21,635 bases of DNA, taken from a virus. Below the pieces are notes generated by a model. It was not told the DNA's origin, ran no database searches, and saw only the letters and a list, made by a program, of their open reading frames with translations. The position numbers were made by a program, and so were the translations under genes. The stretch is taken from positions 1 to 21,635 of the IMG/VR virus record IMGVR_UViG_3300030104_000307. The stretch is one strand, 5' to 3'. Below, one piece after another: positions 1-7,642 of this stretch. Every line of letters begins with the position of its first letter. Positions within the stretch are counted from its first letter, which is position 1.

Positions 1-1236
1 CAAGAAATACATGAATTGTATGTTGATCTATGTACGTTTGGTACAGCGTGCATGATGATTGAAGAAGATGATGATAAATTTATTCGTTTTTCAACAAGAC
101 ACATAAAAGAAATTTACATTTCAGAAAATGATAAAGGATATGTAGATAGTATTCATCGTGAATTTAAAATGACAGCAAGAGCTGCGTATTTACGATTTGG
201 CGAAAAATTATCTAAAAGAATTTTAAAAATATACGAAAAAACTCCGTATGATGAAGTAACCATTAACCAATGTGTTAAACCTAATGATCAATCTAATCCA
301 TATAAGATGGATAATAAATCAATGCAGTATGTATCGATTTATTATGACAATGAAGATCAAAAAGTAATTAGTATATCTGGTTTTAACGAATTTCCTTTTG
401 TTATTCCTAGATGGTTAAAATCATCAAGCGAAGTATATGGTCGTTCTCCAAGTATGACAGCGTTACCTGACATTAAAATGTTAAATAAAATGTCAGAAAC
501 AACAATTAAAGCTGCACAGAAAATGGTTGATCCACCATTGTTAGTACCTGATGATAGTTTTGTTTTACCAGTTAGAACACAGCCAGGGGGATTAAATTAT
601 TATAGATCTGGTACAAGAGATAGAATTGAACCATTACAAATTGGTGCAAACACACCAGTTGGATTAAATTTAGAAGAACAACGAAGAACAGCAATACGCC
701 AAGCATACTTTGTGGACCAATTATTAATGTCGCAAGATGTACGAATGACAGCCACCGAAGTTATGCAGCGTAACGAGGAAAAGATGAGATTGTTGTCGCC
801 AGTTTTAGGCAGACTACAAGCAGAAATGTTACAACCTTTAATAACAAGATGTTTTAATATTCTTCTCAGAAAACAATTATTACCTGAGCCACCAGTATCA
901 TTACAAGGTCAAACTGTTGATATTGAATATGTATCGCCATTAGCAAGATCACAAAAAACTGGGGATGTTCAAGCAATATTACGTTCATTAGAAATTATAA
1001 CTCCATTATCACAAATGATGCCAGTTATGGATTACCTAGATTCAGATAAACTTGTTAAACATATTACTGATGTGTTGGGTGTTCCTAGAAAAATTTTACG
1101 ATCTGATCAAGAAGTTGCGAGCATACGACAACAACAAGCGGAAGCTCAACAGCAACAAGCACAAATGGATCAAGCATCACAGATGGCGGAAGCTGGAGGA
1201 AAGGCAGCACCGCTATTAAAGGAACTTAATGCCTGA
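1..1236 (+). CDS. Portal (head-to-tail connector) protein, 5'-truncated by the window edge
   Basis: The reading frame is open from base 1 (residues QEIHEL before the first possible TTG start at 16), so the gene begins outside the window. 411 residues are present against roughly 500-540 in T7-like portals, so about 100 N-terminal residues are missing. The text matches the Bacteriophage head-to-tail connecting protein family (T7 gp8): an HELYVDLCTFGTACM segment, a central EVYGRSPSM-TALPDIKMLN segment, and the late helix MTATEVMQRNEEKMRLL-SPVLGRLQAEML. In this family the protein forms the dodecameric ring at one capsid vertex through which DNA is packaged and ejected, and it anchors the tail. 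The last ~40 residues are Gln/Ala-rich (QQQAEAQQQQAQM), typical of portal tails. It overlaps the next gene by 8 bases and precedes scaffold and capsid genes, as in T7. Function is confident; exact start is not visible. Confidence 0.93.
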   Translation, partial: QEIHELYVDLCTFGTACMMIEEDDDKFIRFSTRHIKEIYISENDKGYVDSIHREFKMTARAAYLRFGEKLSKRILKIYEKTPYDEVTINQCVKPNDQSNPYKMDNKSMQYVSIYYDNEDQKVISISGFNEFPFVIPRWLKSSSEVYGRSPSMTALPDIKMLNKMSETTIKAAQKMVDPPLLVPDDSFVLPVRTQPGGLNYYRSGTRDRIEPLQIGANTPVGLNLEEQRRTAIRQAYFVDQLLMSQDVRMTATEVMQRNEEKMRLLSPVLGRLQAEMLQPLITRCFNILLRKQLLPEPPVSLQGQTVDIEYVSPLARSQKTGDVQAILRSLEIITPLSQMMPVMDYLDSDKLVKHITDVLGVPRKILRSDQEVASIRQQQAEAQQQQAQMDQASQMAEAGGKAAPLLKELNA

Positions 1237-1462
1237 TAAACAAGAACAAATTATAAAAGAATTACGACAAGCATATCAAATTACCTTTAGCACCAAAGAG
1301 GGTGCATTAGTTTTAGCTGATTTAGAAAATAGAACAGGAATACATAATTCAACATTTGATCCTGATCCATATAAAGCAGCAAATTTAGAAGGTATGCGAG
1401 CAGTTACTTTGTGGATTAAGACAATGTTAAAACCACAATTAAAGGAGAAAAAGAATGGCTGA
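1229..1462 (+). CDS. Bbp19-like small phage protein between portal and scaffold
   Basis: A 77-residue protein starting at an ATG with AAAGGA five bases upstream, overlapping the portal stop by 8 bases and the scaffold start by 8 bases, so it is probably translationally coupled. The pattern Y..TFST-x-EGALVLADLE...GI..S.FD.DPY..A..EGMRAV-LWI resembles the Bbp19-like phage domain, a short helical domain seen in the head gene cluster of many podoviruses; its molecular role is not established. The location between portal and scaffold supports a head-assembly accessory role, but that is inference. Family assignment is by pattern recall, not by a search. Confidence 0.75.
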   Translation: MPDKQEQIIKELRQAYQITFSTKEGALVLADLENRTGIHNSTFDPDPYKAANLEGMRAVTLWIKTMLKPQLKEKKNG

Positions 1463-2285
1463 TGAACAGACAACTGCACAAGAAGTGCAATCTGAACAGA
1501 CTATAAACGAACAACCGCAAGAAACATCATTTATTGATACCTTGCCAGAAGATATACGAGCAGATGCCTCGTTACAAAATTTTAAAGATGCTGGACAACT
1601 AGCTAAAAGCTATGTTCATGCACAACGAATGGTAGGTGCAGATAAAATGCCAGTACCAAATAAAAATTTTACGGAAGATGATTGGAAACAAACATTTTCT
1701 AAGTTAGGTGTACCAGAAACACCTGATGATTATAATATTAATTATACTTTACAAGAAGGAGCAGATCCGCAACCAGTTAAAAACTTTGTTTCTCATGCAC
1801 ATAAATTAGGAATGTTACCCCAACAAGTGCAAGGAATACTAGATTACTATGGTAATTTGGAAAGCCAAGGAAATGAAGAAATGCAAAAACAAGCAGAATT
1901 AAATAAACTTAATTCTGAACAAGAATTACGCAAAGAATTTGGTTTAGCTTATGATAAAAAAATTAATCAAGCCAATAATGTTTTTGGTAAATTTTTTGTT
2001 GATGATTTAAAAGATGTTAAACTACAAGATGGTAGTGATATATTAAATCATCCTGGCTTTATTAAAGCTCTTAGTAAATTATCTGATAATTTTTCTGAGG
2101 ATAATTTAGGTGCAGACCAAACAGAGAGTGGTGGATTTACACCTAATGAAGCACAAAAAGAAGTTTCAAAAATCATGGGAGATCTTAACCATCCATATTG
2201 GATAAAAGATCATCCAGGTCATGCTGCTGCTGTTAAAGAAGTAGCTGATTTGCAAAACATGATACATCCGAATTTAGAAGGGTAG
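1455..2285 (+). CDS. Capsid scaffold / assembly protein
   Basis: A 276-residue acidic, Gln/Glu-rich protein starting at ATG 1455 with a strong AAAGGAG site. It matches the T7 gp9-like scaffold type: a low-complexity acidic N-terminus (1-25), a segment 'FIDTLPEDIRADASLQNFKD' region (about 26-45) followed by LAKSYVHAQRMVG (about 49-61), and a mainly helical C-terminal half. Scaffolds of this type guide coat assembly into procapsids and leave before maturation. Its position directly before the capsid gene and after the portal is the usual one. The stop codon and last codons sit in the 5' arm of an RNA hairpin described separately, so translation termination here could influence folding of the capsid leader. 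Confidence 0.88.
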   Translation: MADEQTTAQEVQSEQTINEQPQETSFIDTLPEDIRADASLQNFKDAGQLAKSYVHAQRMVGADKMPVPNKNFTEDDWKQTFSKLGVPETPDDYNINYTLQEGADPQPVKNFVSHAHKLGMLPQQVQGILDYYGNLESQGNEEMQKQAELNKLNSEQELRKEFGLAYDKKINQANNVFGKFFVDDLKDVKLQDGSDILNHPGFIKALSKLSDNFSEDNLGADQTESGGFTPNEAQKEVSKIMGDLNHPYWIKDHPGHAAAVKEVADLQNMIHPNLEG

Positions 2286-2401
2286 TGCGAAAGCATCCTT
2301 CTTGACCATCTGAATAGTAGAGCAACTAACAGTTGTAAAATGCAGACGAACCTACCTGGTAGATAATTCTTCGAAATTTTAACCTTAATTTGAATAGGAG
2401 G
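2276..2401 (+). promoter_or_regulatory. Candidate structured 5' leader RNA of the capsid gene
   Basis: A 121-base gap in a genome whose genes otherwise overlap. Three hairpins can be drawn directly. (1) AGAAGG 2276-2281 pairs with CCTTCT 2297-2302; inside it GTGC 2285-2288 pairs with GCAT 2293-2296 (one G-U) around a GAAA tetraloop (2289-2292), with a three-base bulge (2282-2284). (2) GCAACT 2322-2327 pairs with AGTTGT 2331-2336 (one G-U) around a three-base loop. (3) CTAC 2352-2355 pairs with GTAG 2359-2362; an A+T stem 2365-2368/2375-2378 follows. A strong ribosome site AGGAGG (2396-2401) ends the element 5 bases before the capsid ATG. It could be a stability/processing element (T7 uses RNase III sites here) or a translational regulator. 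Pairings are seen; function is inferred. Confidence 0.55.
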
Positions 2402-2406
2402 ACATT

Positions 2407-3282
2407 ATGTCTAATCAAATTACAACAGCTTTTGTACAGCAGTATGGTTCTAATGTACAAATGCTTTCACAACAAATGGGTAGCCGTTTGCGTGAAGCTG
2501 TTGATGTGGAAACTATTACTGGGAAAAATGCATATTTTGAACAAATAGGTTCTGTCGCTGCACAAGTGAGAACTTCTCGCCACGCTTCGACTCCACAAAT
2601 TGATACTCCACATTCTAGACGTAGAGTTAGTTTAGCAGACTACGAGTGGGCTGATCTTATTGATGATGCCGACAAAGTAAGAATGCTAATTGATCCTACA
2701 TCTAGTTACGCAAAAGCAGCAGCTAATGCGATGGGTAGATCAATGGATGATGTTATCATCACAGCTTTGGGTGGCACAGCTTACTCAGGCGAAACTGGAG
2801 GAACTTCAGTTGCGTTACCTAGTACTCAAAAGTTTGCAACATCTAACCAATCAGATGGTTTAACTGTTGCTAAATTATTAGATGCAAAGAAGAAAATGGA
2901 TTTAGCTGACGTAGATCCAAGCATAGCGAGATATATCGTATGCGGAGCAACTCAAATAAGTGATTTGCTTAACACAACAGAAGTAAAATCTTCTGACTTC
3001 AATACAGTTAAAGCTCTAGCACAAGGTCAAATTGATTCTTTCTTAGGGTTTAAATTTATTATGTCAAATAGATTGAGCTTCGATGCAAGTAATACTGACG
3101 ACAGATTAGTTTTTGCTTTCACAAAAGATGCTATCAAACTTGCCATTGGTAAGGATGTTACAGCAAGAATATCTGAGAGGGATGATAAATCATACTCTAC
3201 TCAGGTGTACTACTGTATGTCAGTTGGTGCAACTAGAATGGAAGAAGAAAAAGTTGTTCAGATTCCTTGTCATGAAGCATAG
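2407..3282 (+). CDS. Major capsid protein
   Basis: 291 residues, starting at ATG 2407 with a near-perfect AGGAGG site, the strongest in this half of the window, as expected for the most abundant virion protein. The sequence looks like podovirus/pelagiphage coat proteins: N-terminal arm to about residue 35, then RTSRHASTPQIDTPHSRRRV (about 56-75), SLADYEWADLIDDADKVRML, and a central region with ARYIVCGATQISDLL (about 174-190) and the late stretch RLSFDASNTDDRLVFAFTKDAI. Coat proteins of this kind (HK97 fold) assemble on the scaffold around the portal into the icosahedral head. Position after scaffold and before a strong terminator matches T7 gene 10. No frameshift-derived longer form (as T7 10B) is evident. 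Exact Pfam family is not checked. Confidence 0.9.
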   Translation: MSNQITTAFVQQYGSNVQMLSQQMGSRLREAVDVETITGKNAYFEQIGSVAAQVRTSRHASTPQIDTPHSRRRVSLADYEWADLIDDADKVRMLIDPTSSYAKAAANAMGRSMDDVIITALGGTAYSGETGGTSVALPSTQKFATSNQSDGLTVAKLLDAKKKMDLADVDPSIARYIVCGATQISDLLNTTEVKSSDFNTVKALAQGQIDSFLGFKFIMSNRLSFDASNTDDRLVFAFTKDAIKLAIGKDVTARISERDDKSYSTQVYYCMSVGATRMEEEKVVQIPCHEA

Positions 3283-3294
3283 GAGGGTTAAGAT

Positions 3295-3738
3295 ATGGCT
3301 AGTGTAAAATCAAGTGCGATAACTAACTTAGATGCTGTACCAGCGGTTAATTCTGATGGTGGTAATCTATCTCCAATGATGGTATGGCATGATACTTATG
3401 AAGCATCTTCTTTAGCAAGTGGTTCTGACATCACTATCGCAAGAATACCAGCTGGATCTACGATCCATGATGTAGTCTTAAAATGTGATGCTCTTGGTGG
3501 TTCATCAACTTTAAAAGTTGGTACTGCTGCTGATGATGATTTATTCATCGCTGCAACTGGAACTTGGAATGCTGGAGGACAAACTCAGTCAATGCAAGCT
3601 GGCTCATCAACTGGTGCGCCAATAGCTACTGTAACTGGTTTAGCTAACAAAGTAAGTACACAAACAGATATTATTATTACTACTGGTGGAGCATCCATCA
3701 CAGGTACAATATTCTGTTGGGTTTACTATACTCAATAA
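3295..3738 (+). CDS. Probable head decoration / head fibre protein
   Basis: A 147-residue protein following the capsid gene by 12 bases, with an AGGAGGG site overlapping the capsid stop codon. It is rich in Gly, Ser, Thr and Ala and looks all-beta: alternating hydrophobic strands such as DITIARIPAGSTIHDVVLKC (about 43-62), STLKVGTAADDDLFIAA, and a closing TDIIITTGGASITGTIFCWV. Proteins of this size and composition next to the coat gene are commonly capsid decoration or minor head proteins in marine phages. It is co-transcribed with the coat gene and both lie before the terminator at 3747-3776, so it should be made in large amounts, which fits a protein that coats the head. The role is inferred from position and composition; no catalytic motif is visible. 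Confidence 0.6.
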   Translation: MASVKSSAITNLDAVPAVNSDGGNLSPMMVWHDTYEASSLASGSDITIARIPAGSTIHDVVLKCDALGGSSTLKVGTAADDDLFIAATGTWNAGGQTQSMQAGSSTGAPIATVTGLANKVSTQTDIIITTGGASITGTIFCWVYYTQ

Positions 3739-3746
3739 TTAATATG

Positions 3747-3776
3747 AGGGGGATTTTTGAATCCCCCTTTTTTTTT
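3747..3776 (+). terminator. Strong intrinsic terminator after the capsid operon
   Basis: A 9-bp perfect stem (AGGGGGATT 3747-3755 with AATCCCCCT 3760-3768), loop TTTG, and a run of nine T (3768-3776). It sits 8 bases after the decoration gene stop. By position it corresponds to T7 Tphi after gene 10, where termination is partial and lowers tail-gene expression relative to capsid. Confidence 0.93.
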
Positions 3777-3788
3777 ACAGGAGAAACA

Positions 3789-3923
3789 ATGGCTAAAAAA
3801 GGATTATACGCAAATATTAACGCAAGAAAAAAAGCTGGTACATCAAGACCAAAATCAAAATCAACAATAAGCTCAAAATCATATGCAAATATGAAAGCTG
3901 GGTTTCCAAAAAAGAAAAAGTAA
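3789..3923 (+). CDS. Small lysine-rich conserved phage protein (MAKKGLYANI type)
   Basis: A 44-residue, strongly basic protein starting at ATG 3789; AGGAG at 3779-3783 decides this start over the longer upstream frame, which would run through the terminator. It opens MAKKGLYANINARKKAG and ends FPKKKK; 13 of 44 residues are Lys or Arg. The opening KKGLYANI-x-A-(K/R)-K/R is a recurrent small-protein signature next to capsid/tail genes of podoviruses. Its function is unknown; such a basic peptide could bind DNA or acidic virion proteins, but that is speculation. Its stop codon directly abuts the ATG of the tail tubular protein A gene, so the two are likely coupled. Confidence 0.82.
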   Translation: MAKKGLYANINARKKAGTSRPKSKSTISSKSYANMKAGFPKKKK

Positions 3924-4511
3924 ATGGCATCAGAAGTAGAAATTTGTAACTCCGCATTAAATATGTTGGGTGGTAGTAATATTACATCCTTGACCGAGGA
4001 TAGTAAAAATGCAAGGTTGTTAAACCAACGCTATGAATCTGTGCGTGATGGAATATTTAGATCTCACACATGGAATTGTTTAATTAAGCGTGTTGAATTA
4101 GCACAAGACACAGATACACCAACACATGAATATACTTATCAATATACATTACCATCTGATTGTTTGCGTGTTTTAAAAATAGGTGGACACCATGACGGCA
4201 CATCATCTGATTTAGATGCTGGAATGAAATTTAAAATTGAACAACGAAAATTATTAACTGATGAAGCAACTATTTATTTAATTTATATTTCTAAAGTAAC
4301 AGATCCAAATGAATACGATACATTATTAATTGAAGCAATCGCATCCAAATTAGCAGCAGAATTATGTTATGCAATTACATCATCAACATCTTTAGCTGGA
4401 CAAATGTATGAATTGTATAATGAAAAATTAAGAGAAGCTCGTTTTGTTGATGCAACAGAAGGTACATCTGAAAATTTAGATTCAAGTACATTTATTAATT
4501 CGAGGTATTAA
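3924..4511 (+). CDS. Tail tubular protein A (T7 gp11-like)
   Basis: 195 residues, the same size as T7 gp11 (196). The N-terminus EVEICNSALNMLGG-x-I (residues 4-19) followed by L.QRYESVRDGIFRSH-WN (about 35-51), and the later YQYTLPSDCLRVLKI, is the signature of the tail tubular protein A / gatekeeper family. In T7 this protein forms a 12-subunit ring under the portal and joins head to the tail nozzle. The ATG follows the previous stop with no gap; the purine-rich 3' end of the lysine-rich gene serves as its ribosome site. The stop shares a base with the next start (TAATG). Identification is confident. Confidence 0.92.
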   Translation: MASEVEICNSALNMLGGSNITSLTEDSKNARLLNQRYESVRDGIFRSHTWNCLIKRVELAQDTDTPTHEYTYQYTLPSDCLRVLKIGGHHDGTSSDLDAGMKFKIEQRKLLTDEATIYLIYISKVTDPNEYDTLLIEAIASKLAAELCYAITSSTSLAGQMYELYNEKLREARFVDATEGTSENLDSSTFINSRY

Positions 4512-6511
4512 TGGCTAAAACAACTGTCGCCTTTACCAATTTTACGGCTGGCGAATTATCGCCAAGATTAGATGGTCGTACAGATTTAGGTAAATATTTT
4601 AATGGCACAAAGACATTAGAAAATATGGTTGTGCATCCTCATGGTGCAGCATCAAGACGACCAGGTACAAAGTTTGTGCATGAAGTAAAAACAAGTTCCG
4701 CACAAACACGATTAATTCCTTTTGAGTTTTCAACAACACAAACTTATATTTTAGAATTAGGAAATCAATATATTCGTTTTTTTAAAGACAATGGAATTAT
4801 TACCGAAAGTAATAAAACCATTAGCGGTGCAACACAAGCTAACCCTGGTGTTATAACCGCTACCTCCCATGGTTATTCCAATGGCGATCATGTTATTATA
4901 ACAAGCGTTGTTGGAATGACCGAATTAAATGGTAAAACATTTAAAGTTGCAAATAAAACCACTAACACTTTTGAAATACAAGATGTTGATGGAAATAATG
5001 TTAATACAACTGGTTATACAGCTTATGGTTCTGCTGGTGTTGCAAATAAAATTTATGAAATTGCATCGCCTTATGTAACAGCAGATATATCAACTATTAA
5101 ATTTGCGCAATCAGCCGATGTTATGTATCTAGTTCATCCAGGATATGCGATTAGAAAATTAACAAGATCAGGTCATACAAGCTGGACATTATCAACTCCA
5201 TCTTTATCTGGCTCTCCATCGCCTACGATTAATAATACAACAGACAAATATCCGAGTTCCGTTACATTTTTTGAACAAAGATTAGTTTTTGCTGGATCAA
5301 ATGATAATCCACAAACAATGTGGTTTTCAAAAAGTGCAGATTTAGAAAATTTTACAACAGGATCTAATGATACTGATGCGATGGTGTACACTATTGCGTC
5401 AAATAAAGTTAATGCTATTAGATATATGTCAGCACAACGATCGTTGATTGTTGGTACAGTAGGAGGGGAATTTGTTGTAAGTGCATCAGGTACTACGCAA
5501 CCAATAACTCCAACGAATGTGCAAATACAAAAACAATCAAGTTATGGATCAGCTAATGTTGATGCAGTTCAAATTGAAAATGTTACTATGTTTTTGCAAC
5601 GAGCAAAAAGAAAGTTACGAGAGCTTACATACAATTTAAACATTGACCAATATCAAGCAACGGATATGACATTACTTGCAGAGCATGTAACAGAAAATGG
5701 TATTACTGAAATGGCATATCAACAAGAGCCAGATAGTATTTTATGGTGTGTTCGTGGCGATGGTACATTATTAGGTTTTACTTACGCTAGAGCAGAGAGT
5801 GTTATGGGATGGCATCGTCATATTCTTGGTGGTGTTTTTGGAAGTGGTCAAGCTATTGTTGAAAGTGTTGCTAGTATTCCTACCGATAGTAATGAAGATG
5901 AATTTTACATGATTGTTAAACGCACCATTAATGGAGCAACAAGACGATATGTTGAATATTTAACTTTATTTGATTATGGCACAGATCAGAATGATGGTTT
6001 TTATGTTGATAGTGGATTGACGTATTCTGGTTCAGCAGCAACAGTTATTTCAGGATTAGATCATTTAGAAGGACAATCAGTTACTATATTGGCTAATGGA
6101 GCTACACATCCAAATAAAACAGTAAGTAGTGGTCAAATAACTTTAGATAGATCTTCGACAAAAGTACATATAGGATTATCATACACTTCTTTATTACAAA
6201 CTATGCGAGTAGAATTACAAGGAGAGGGTGGCACATCGCAATCTAAAGACAAACGCATACATGAAGTAACATTACGATTACATGAAACTGTGGGTGTTGA
6301 GGTTGGACCAAATTTAGATAATATGGAGAGAATACCATTTAGATCTAGTGCAGCAGCGATGGACACAGCCGTTCCTCTTTTTACTGGCGATAAGCAAATT
6401 GAATTTAGGGATGATTTTAATACTGATGGTTTTGTGTATGTTCGACAAACACAACCATTACCATTAACATTAATTTCAGCTTATCCTCGTATAACTGTTA
6501 ATGACGGCTAA
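4511..6511 (+). CDS. Tail tubular protein B / nozzle (T7 gp12-like) with an inserted FCCH-like domain
   Basis: 666 residues (T7 gp12 is 794). The start TAATG overlaps the previous stop by one base. The N-terminus shows the family signature FTAGELSPRLDGRTDLGKYF (residues 11-30) and ENMVVHPHGAASRRPGTKFV (37-55); further shared blocks are FFEQRLVFAGSNDNPQTMW and FLQRAKRKLRELTYN. The protein forms the hexameric tail nozzle below gp11 in T7-like phages. Residues about 102-178 (ISGATQANPGVITATSHGYS, then GDHVIITSVVGM and NTFEIQDVDG) look like a ubiquitin-activating-enzyme-E1 FCCH-type beta domain inserted into the N-terminal propeller region, as seen in a number of other podoviral tail proteins. 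The insertion could decorate the nozzle surface. Core function is confident; the domain label is from pattern recall. Confidence 0.9.
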   Translation: MAKTTVAFTNFTAGELSPRLDGRTDLGKYFNGTKTLENMVVHPHGAASRRPGTKFVHEVKTSSAQTRLIPFEFSTTQTYILELGNQYIRFFKDNGIITESNKTISGATQANPGVITATSHGYSNGDHVIITSVVGMTELNGKTFKVANKTTNTFEIQDVDGNNVNTTGYTAYGSAGVANKIYEIASPYVTADISTIKFAQSADVMYLVHPGYAIRKLTRSGHTSWTLSTPSLSGSPSPTINNTTDKYPSSVTFFEQRLVFAGSNDNPQTMWFSKSADLENFTTGSNDTDAMVYTIASNKVNAIRYMSAQRSLIVGTVGGEFVVSASGTTQPITPTNVQIQKQSSYGSANVDAVQIENVTMFLQRAKRKLRELTYNLNIDQYQATDMTLLAEHVTENGITEMAYQQEPDSILWCVRGDGTLLGFTYARAESVMGWHRHILGGVFGSGQAIVESVASIPTDSNEDEFYMIVKRTINGATRRYVEYLTLFDYGTDQNDGFYVDSGLTYSGSAATVISGLDHLEGQSVTILANGATHPNKTVSSGQITLDRSSTKVHIGLSYTSLLQTMRVELQGEGGTSQSKDKRIHEVTLRLHETVGVEVGPNLDNMERIPFRSSAAAMDTAVPLFTGDKQIEFRDDFNTDGFVYVRQTQPLPLTLISAYPRITVNDG

Positions 6512-6950
6512 TTTAGATTTAATAGAATTTAAAAAAGAACACGCACATCACATGGTTACATCCATGATGAATGATCCTTTAACGGAAATAGATGAAGCGT
6601 GGCATAGTCATTTAAACGGATTAGAAGTTAAAGATATGTCTTTTACAGCTTGTAGAAATAATGAAATTGTTTGTTCAGGAGGTATTATTCCTATTTGGGA
6701 TGGTGTCTATGAGGGATGGGTAATGGCATCACATCTAATTTGGCAAAATCAATTTGGTGGTGCAAGAATTATTAAAAAAGGCATGGAAATTTTAATTGAA
6801 GAATACAAAGTAGTACGATTACAAACAGCAATAAAAAAAGATTTTATTTTAGGTCAACGATTTGGTTCCTGGCTTGGAATGACGAATGAGGGATTAATGA
6901 AAAAATATCAAAACAACGAAGATTATTATAGATTTGCGAGGGTAAAATAA
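6501..6950 (+). CDS. Internal virion protein A-like, GNAT-fold (T7 gp13-like)
   Basis: 149 residues, close to T7 gp13 (138), and in the same place between gp12 and gp14. It overlaps the nozzle gene by 11 bases and the next gene by one base (TAATG). The text suggests a GNAT-like acetyltransferase fold: acidic opening helix, beta strand 'SFTACRNNEIVCSGGIIPIW' (about 46-65), a WVMASHLIW strand, helix RIIKKGMEILIEEY, a second strand VVRLQTAIKKDF and the late FGSWLGMTNEGLMKKY. The strict acetyl-CoA loop (Q/R-x-x-G-x-G/A) is not obvious, so enzyme activity is doubtful. In T7 gp13 is needed for proper virion assembly. Homology is inferred from position, size and fold pattern. Confidence 0.72.
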   Translation: MTANLDLIEFKKEHAHHMVTSMMNDPLTEIDEAWHSHLNGLEVKDMSFTACRNNEIVCSGGIIPIWDGVYEGWVMASHLIWQNQFGGARIIKKGMEILIEEYKVVRLQTAIKKDFILGQRFGSWLGMTNEGLMKKYQNNEDYYRFARVK

Positions 6951-7642
6951 TGGCTCCATTACCAATCGTAGCTGCTGGTGTTAGTGCTGGAGCAACTCTA
7001 CTAGGCGGTCAAGCAGCTATGGCTGCTGGTCGTTACCAACAATCCGTATCTGAACGAAATGCTGCGATGTATCGAATGAAAGCAGATGATGCATATCGTG
7101 TAGGCGAAAATAATATTAAAATTTTTAATAAAAATTATGAAACAGCCGAAGCACAAACAGAAATAGCGTACATGAAAGCTGGTGTAAAAATTGGCGAGGG
7201 TACACCAATGGAAGTTTTAAAATCACAAGCTGAACAAGCAGAATTGACACGCATGAATATTACTTATGATGCGGCAACAGAATCTTATAATTATAAAGAA
7301 CAAGCTATTGCAGAACAATATAAAGGTCAAATGGCGATGTACCAGGCAAGACAACAACGCGCACAATCCTACATTAGTGCTTTTGGTACAATGGTTGGTG
7401 CATATGCAACGCAAAGTTTAATAACAAGTCAAGCAGCTAAACAAGCAGAATTAATTAAAACTAATGCGGCTAACACAGCAAACTTAATTAAAAACAATGC
7501 GTTAAATCAAAAAATTATTATTGATACCTTAAATCAAAATAACATTAATATTCTCGATCAAATGAATAAAAATGCAACAACCATGATTAATAAAGGTTAC
7601 GATCTTGGTTTAAAGCACGCAAATGAATGGGGAGGTTTCTAA
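6950..7642 (+). CDS. Internal virion protein B (T7 gp14-like)
   Basis: 230 residues (T7 gp14 is 196). It opens with a hydrophobic, Gly/Ala-rich segment VAAGVSAGATLLGGQAAMAA (about 7-26), then long Ala/Gln-rich helices (NKNYETAEAQTEIAYMKAGV; AEQYKGQMAMYQARQQRAQS) and a second Ala-rich hydrophobic stretch ISAFGTMVGAYATQSLI (about 142-159). The segment KIGEGTPMEVLKSQAEQAEL is typical of this family. In T7, gp14 leaves the head first and forms a pore in the host outer membrane. Its C-terminus is Asn/Ile-rich (NLIKNNALNQKIIIDTLNQN), unusual but in line with the Asn-rich bias of the neighbours. Start and stop are both TAATG overlaps. Confidence 0.82.
   Translation: MAPLPIVAAGVSAGATLLGGQAAMAAGRYQQSVSERNAAMYRMKADDAYRVGENNIKIFNKNYETAEAQTEIAYMKAGVKIGEGTPMEVLKSQAEQAELTRMNITYDAATESYNYKEQAIAEQYKGQMAMYQARQQRAQSYISAFGTMVGAYATQSLITSQAAKQAELIKTNAANTANLIKNNALNQKIIIDTLNQNNINILDQMNKNATTMINKGYDLGLKHANEWGGF

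Noticed and set aside
2302-2330. TTGACC as a -35 promoter box for the capsid gene
   Set aside because: No acceptable -10 hexamer at 16-19 bases spacing (AACTAA, ACTAAC, TAACAG are poor matches); TTGACC overlaps the end of the first hairpin.
2310-2345. Small self-cleaving ribozyme in the capsid leader (CTGAATAG plus GAAA)
   Set aside because: The hammerhead core CUGANGA is not present and the helix order does not fit; no other ribozyme core was recognised.
2340-2366. ATG-started 8-residue leader peptide (MQTNLPGR) in the capsid leader
   Set aside because: No ribosome site upstream and the ATG lies in the proposed folded region; better explained as RNA sequence. Not excluded as an attenuator peptide.
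3113-3307. Frame overlapping the capsid 3' end, as a possible frameshifted long capsid form (T7 10B-like)
   Set aside because: It extends only 25 bases beyond the capsid stop, and no in-phase X XXY YYZ slippery site was found near GAAGAAGAAAAAGTT, so a functional extension is unlikely.
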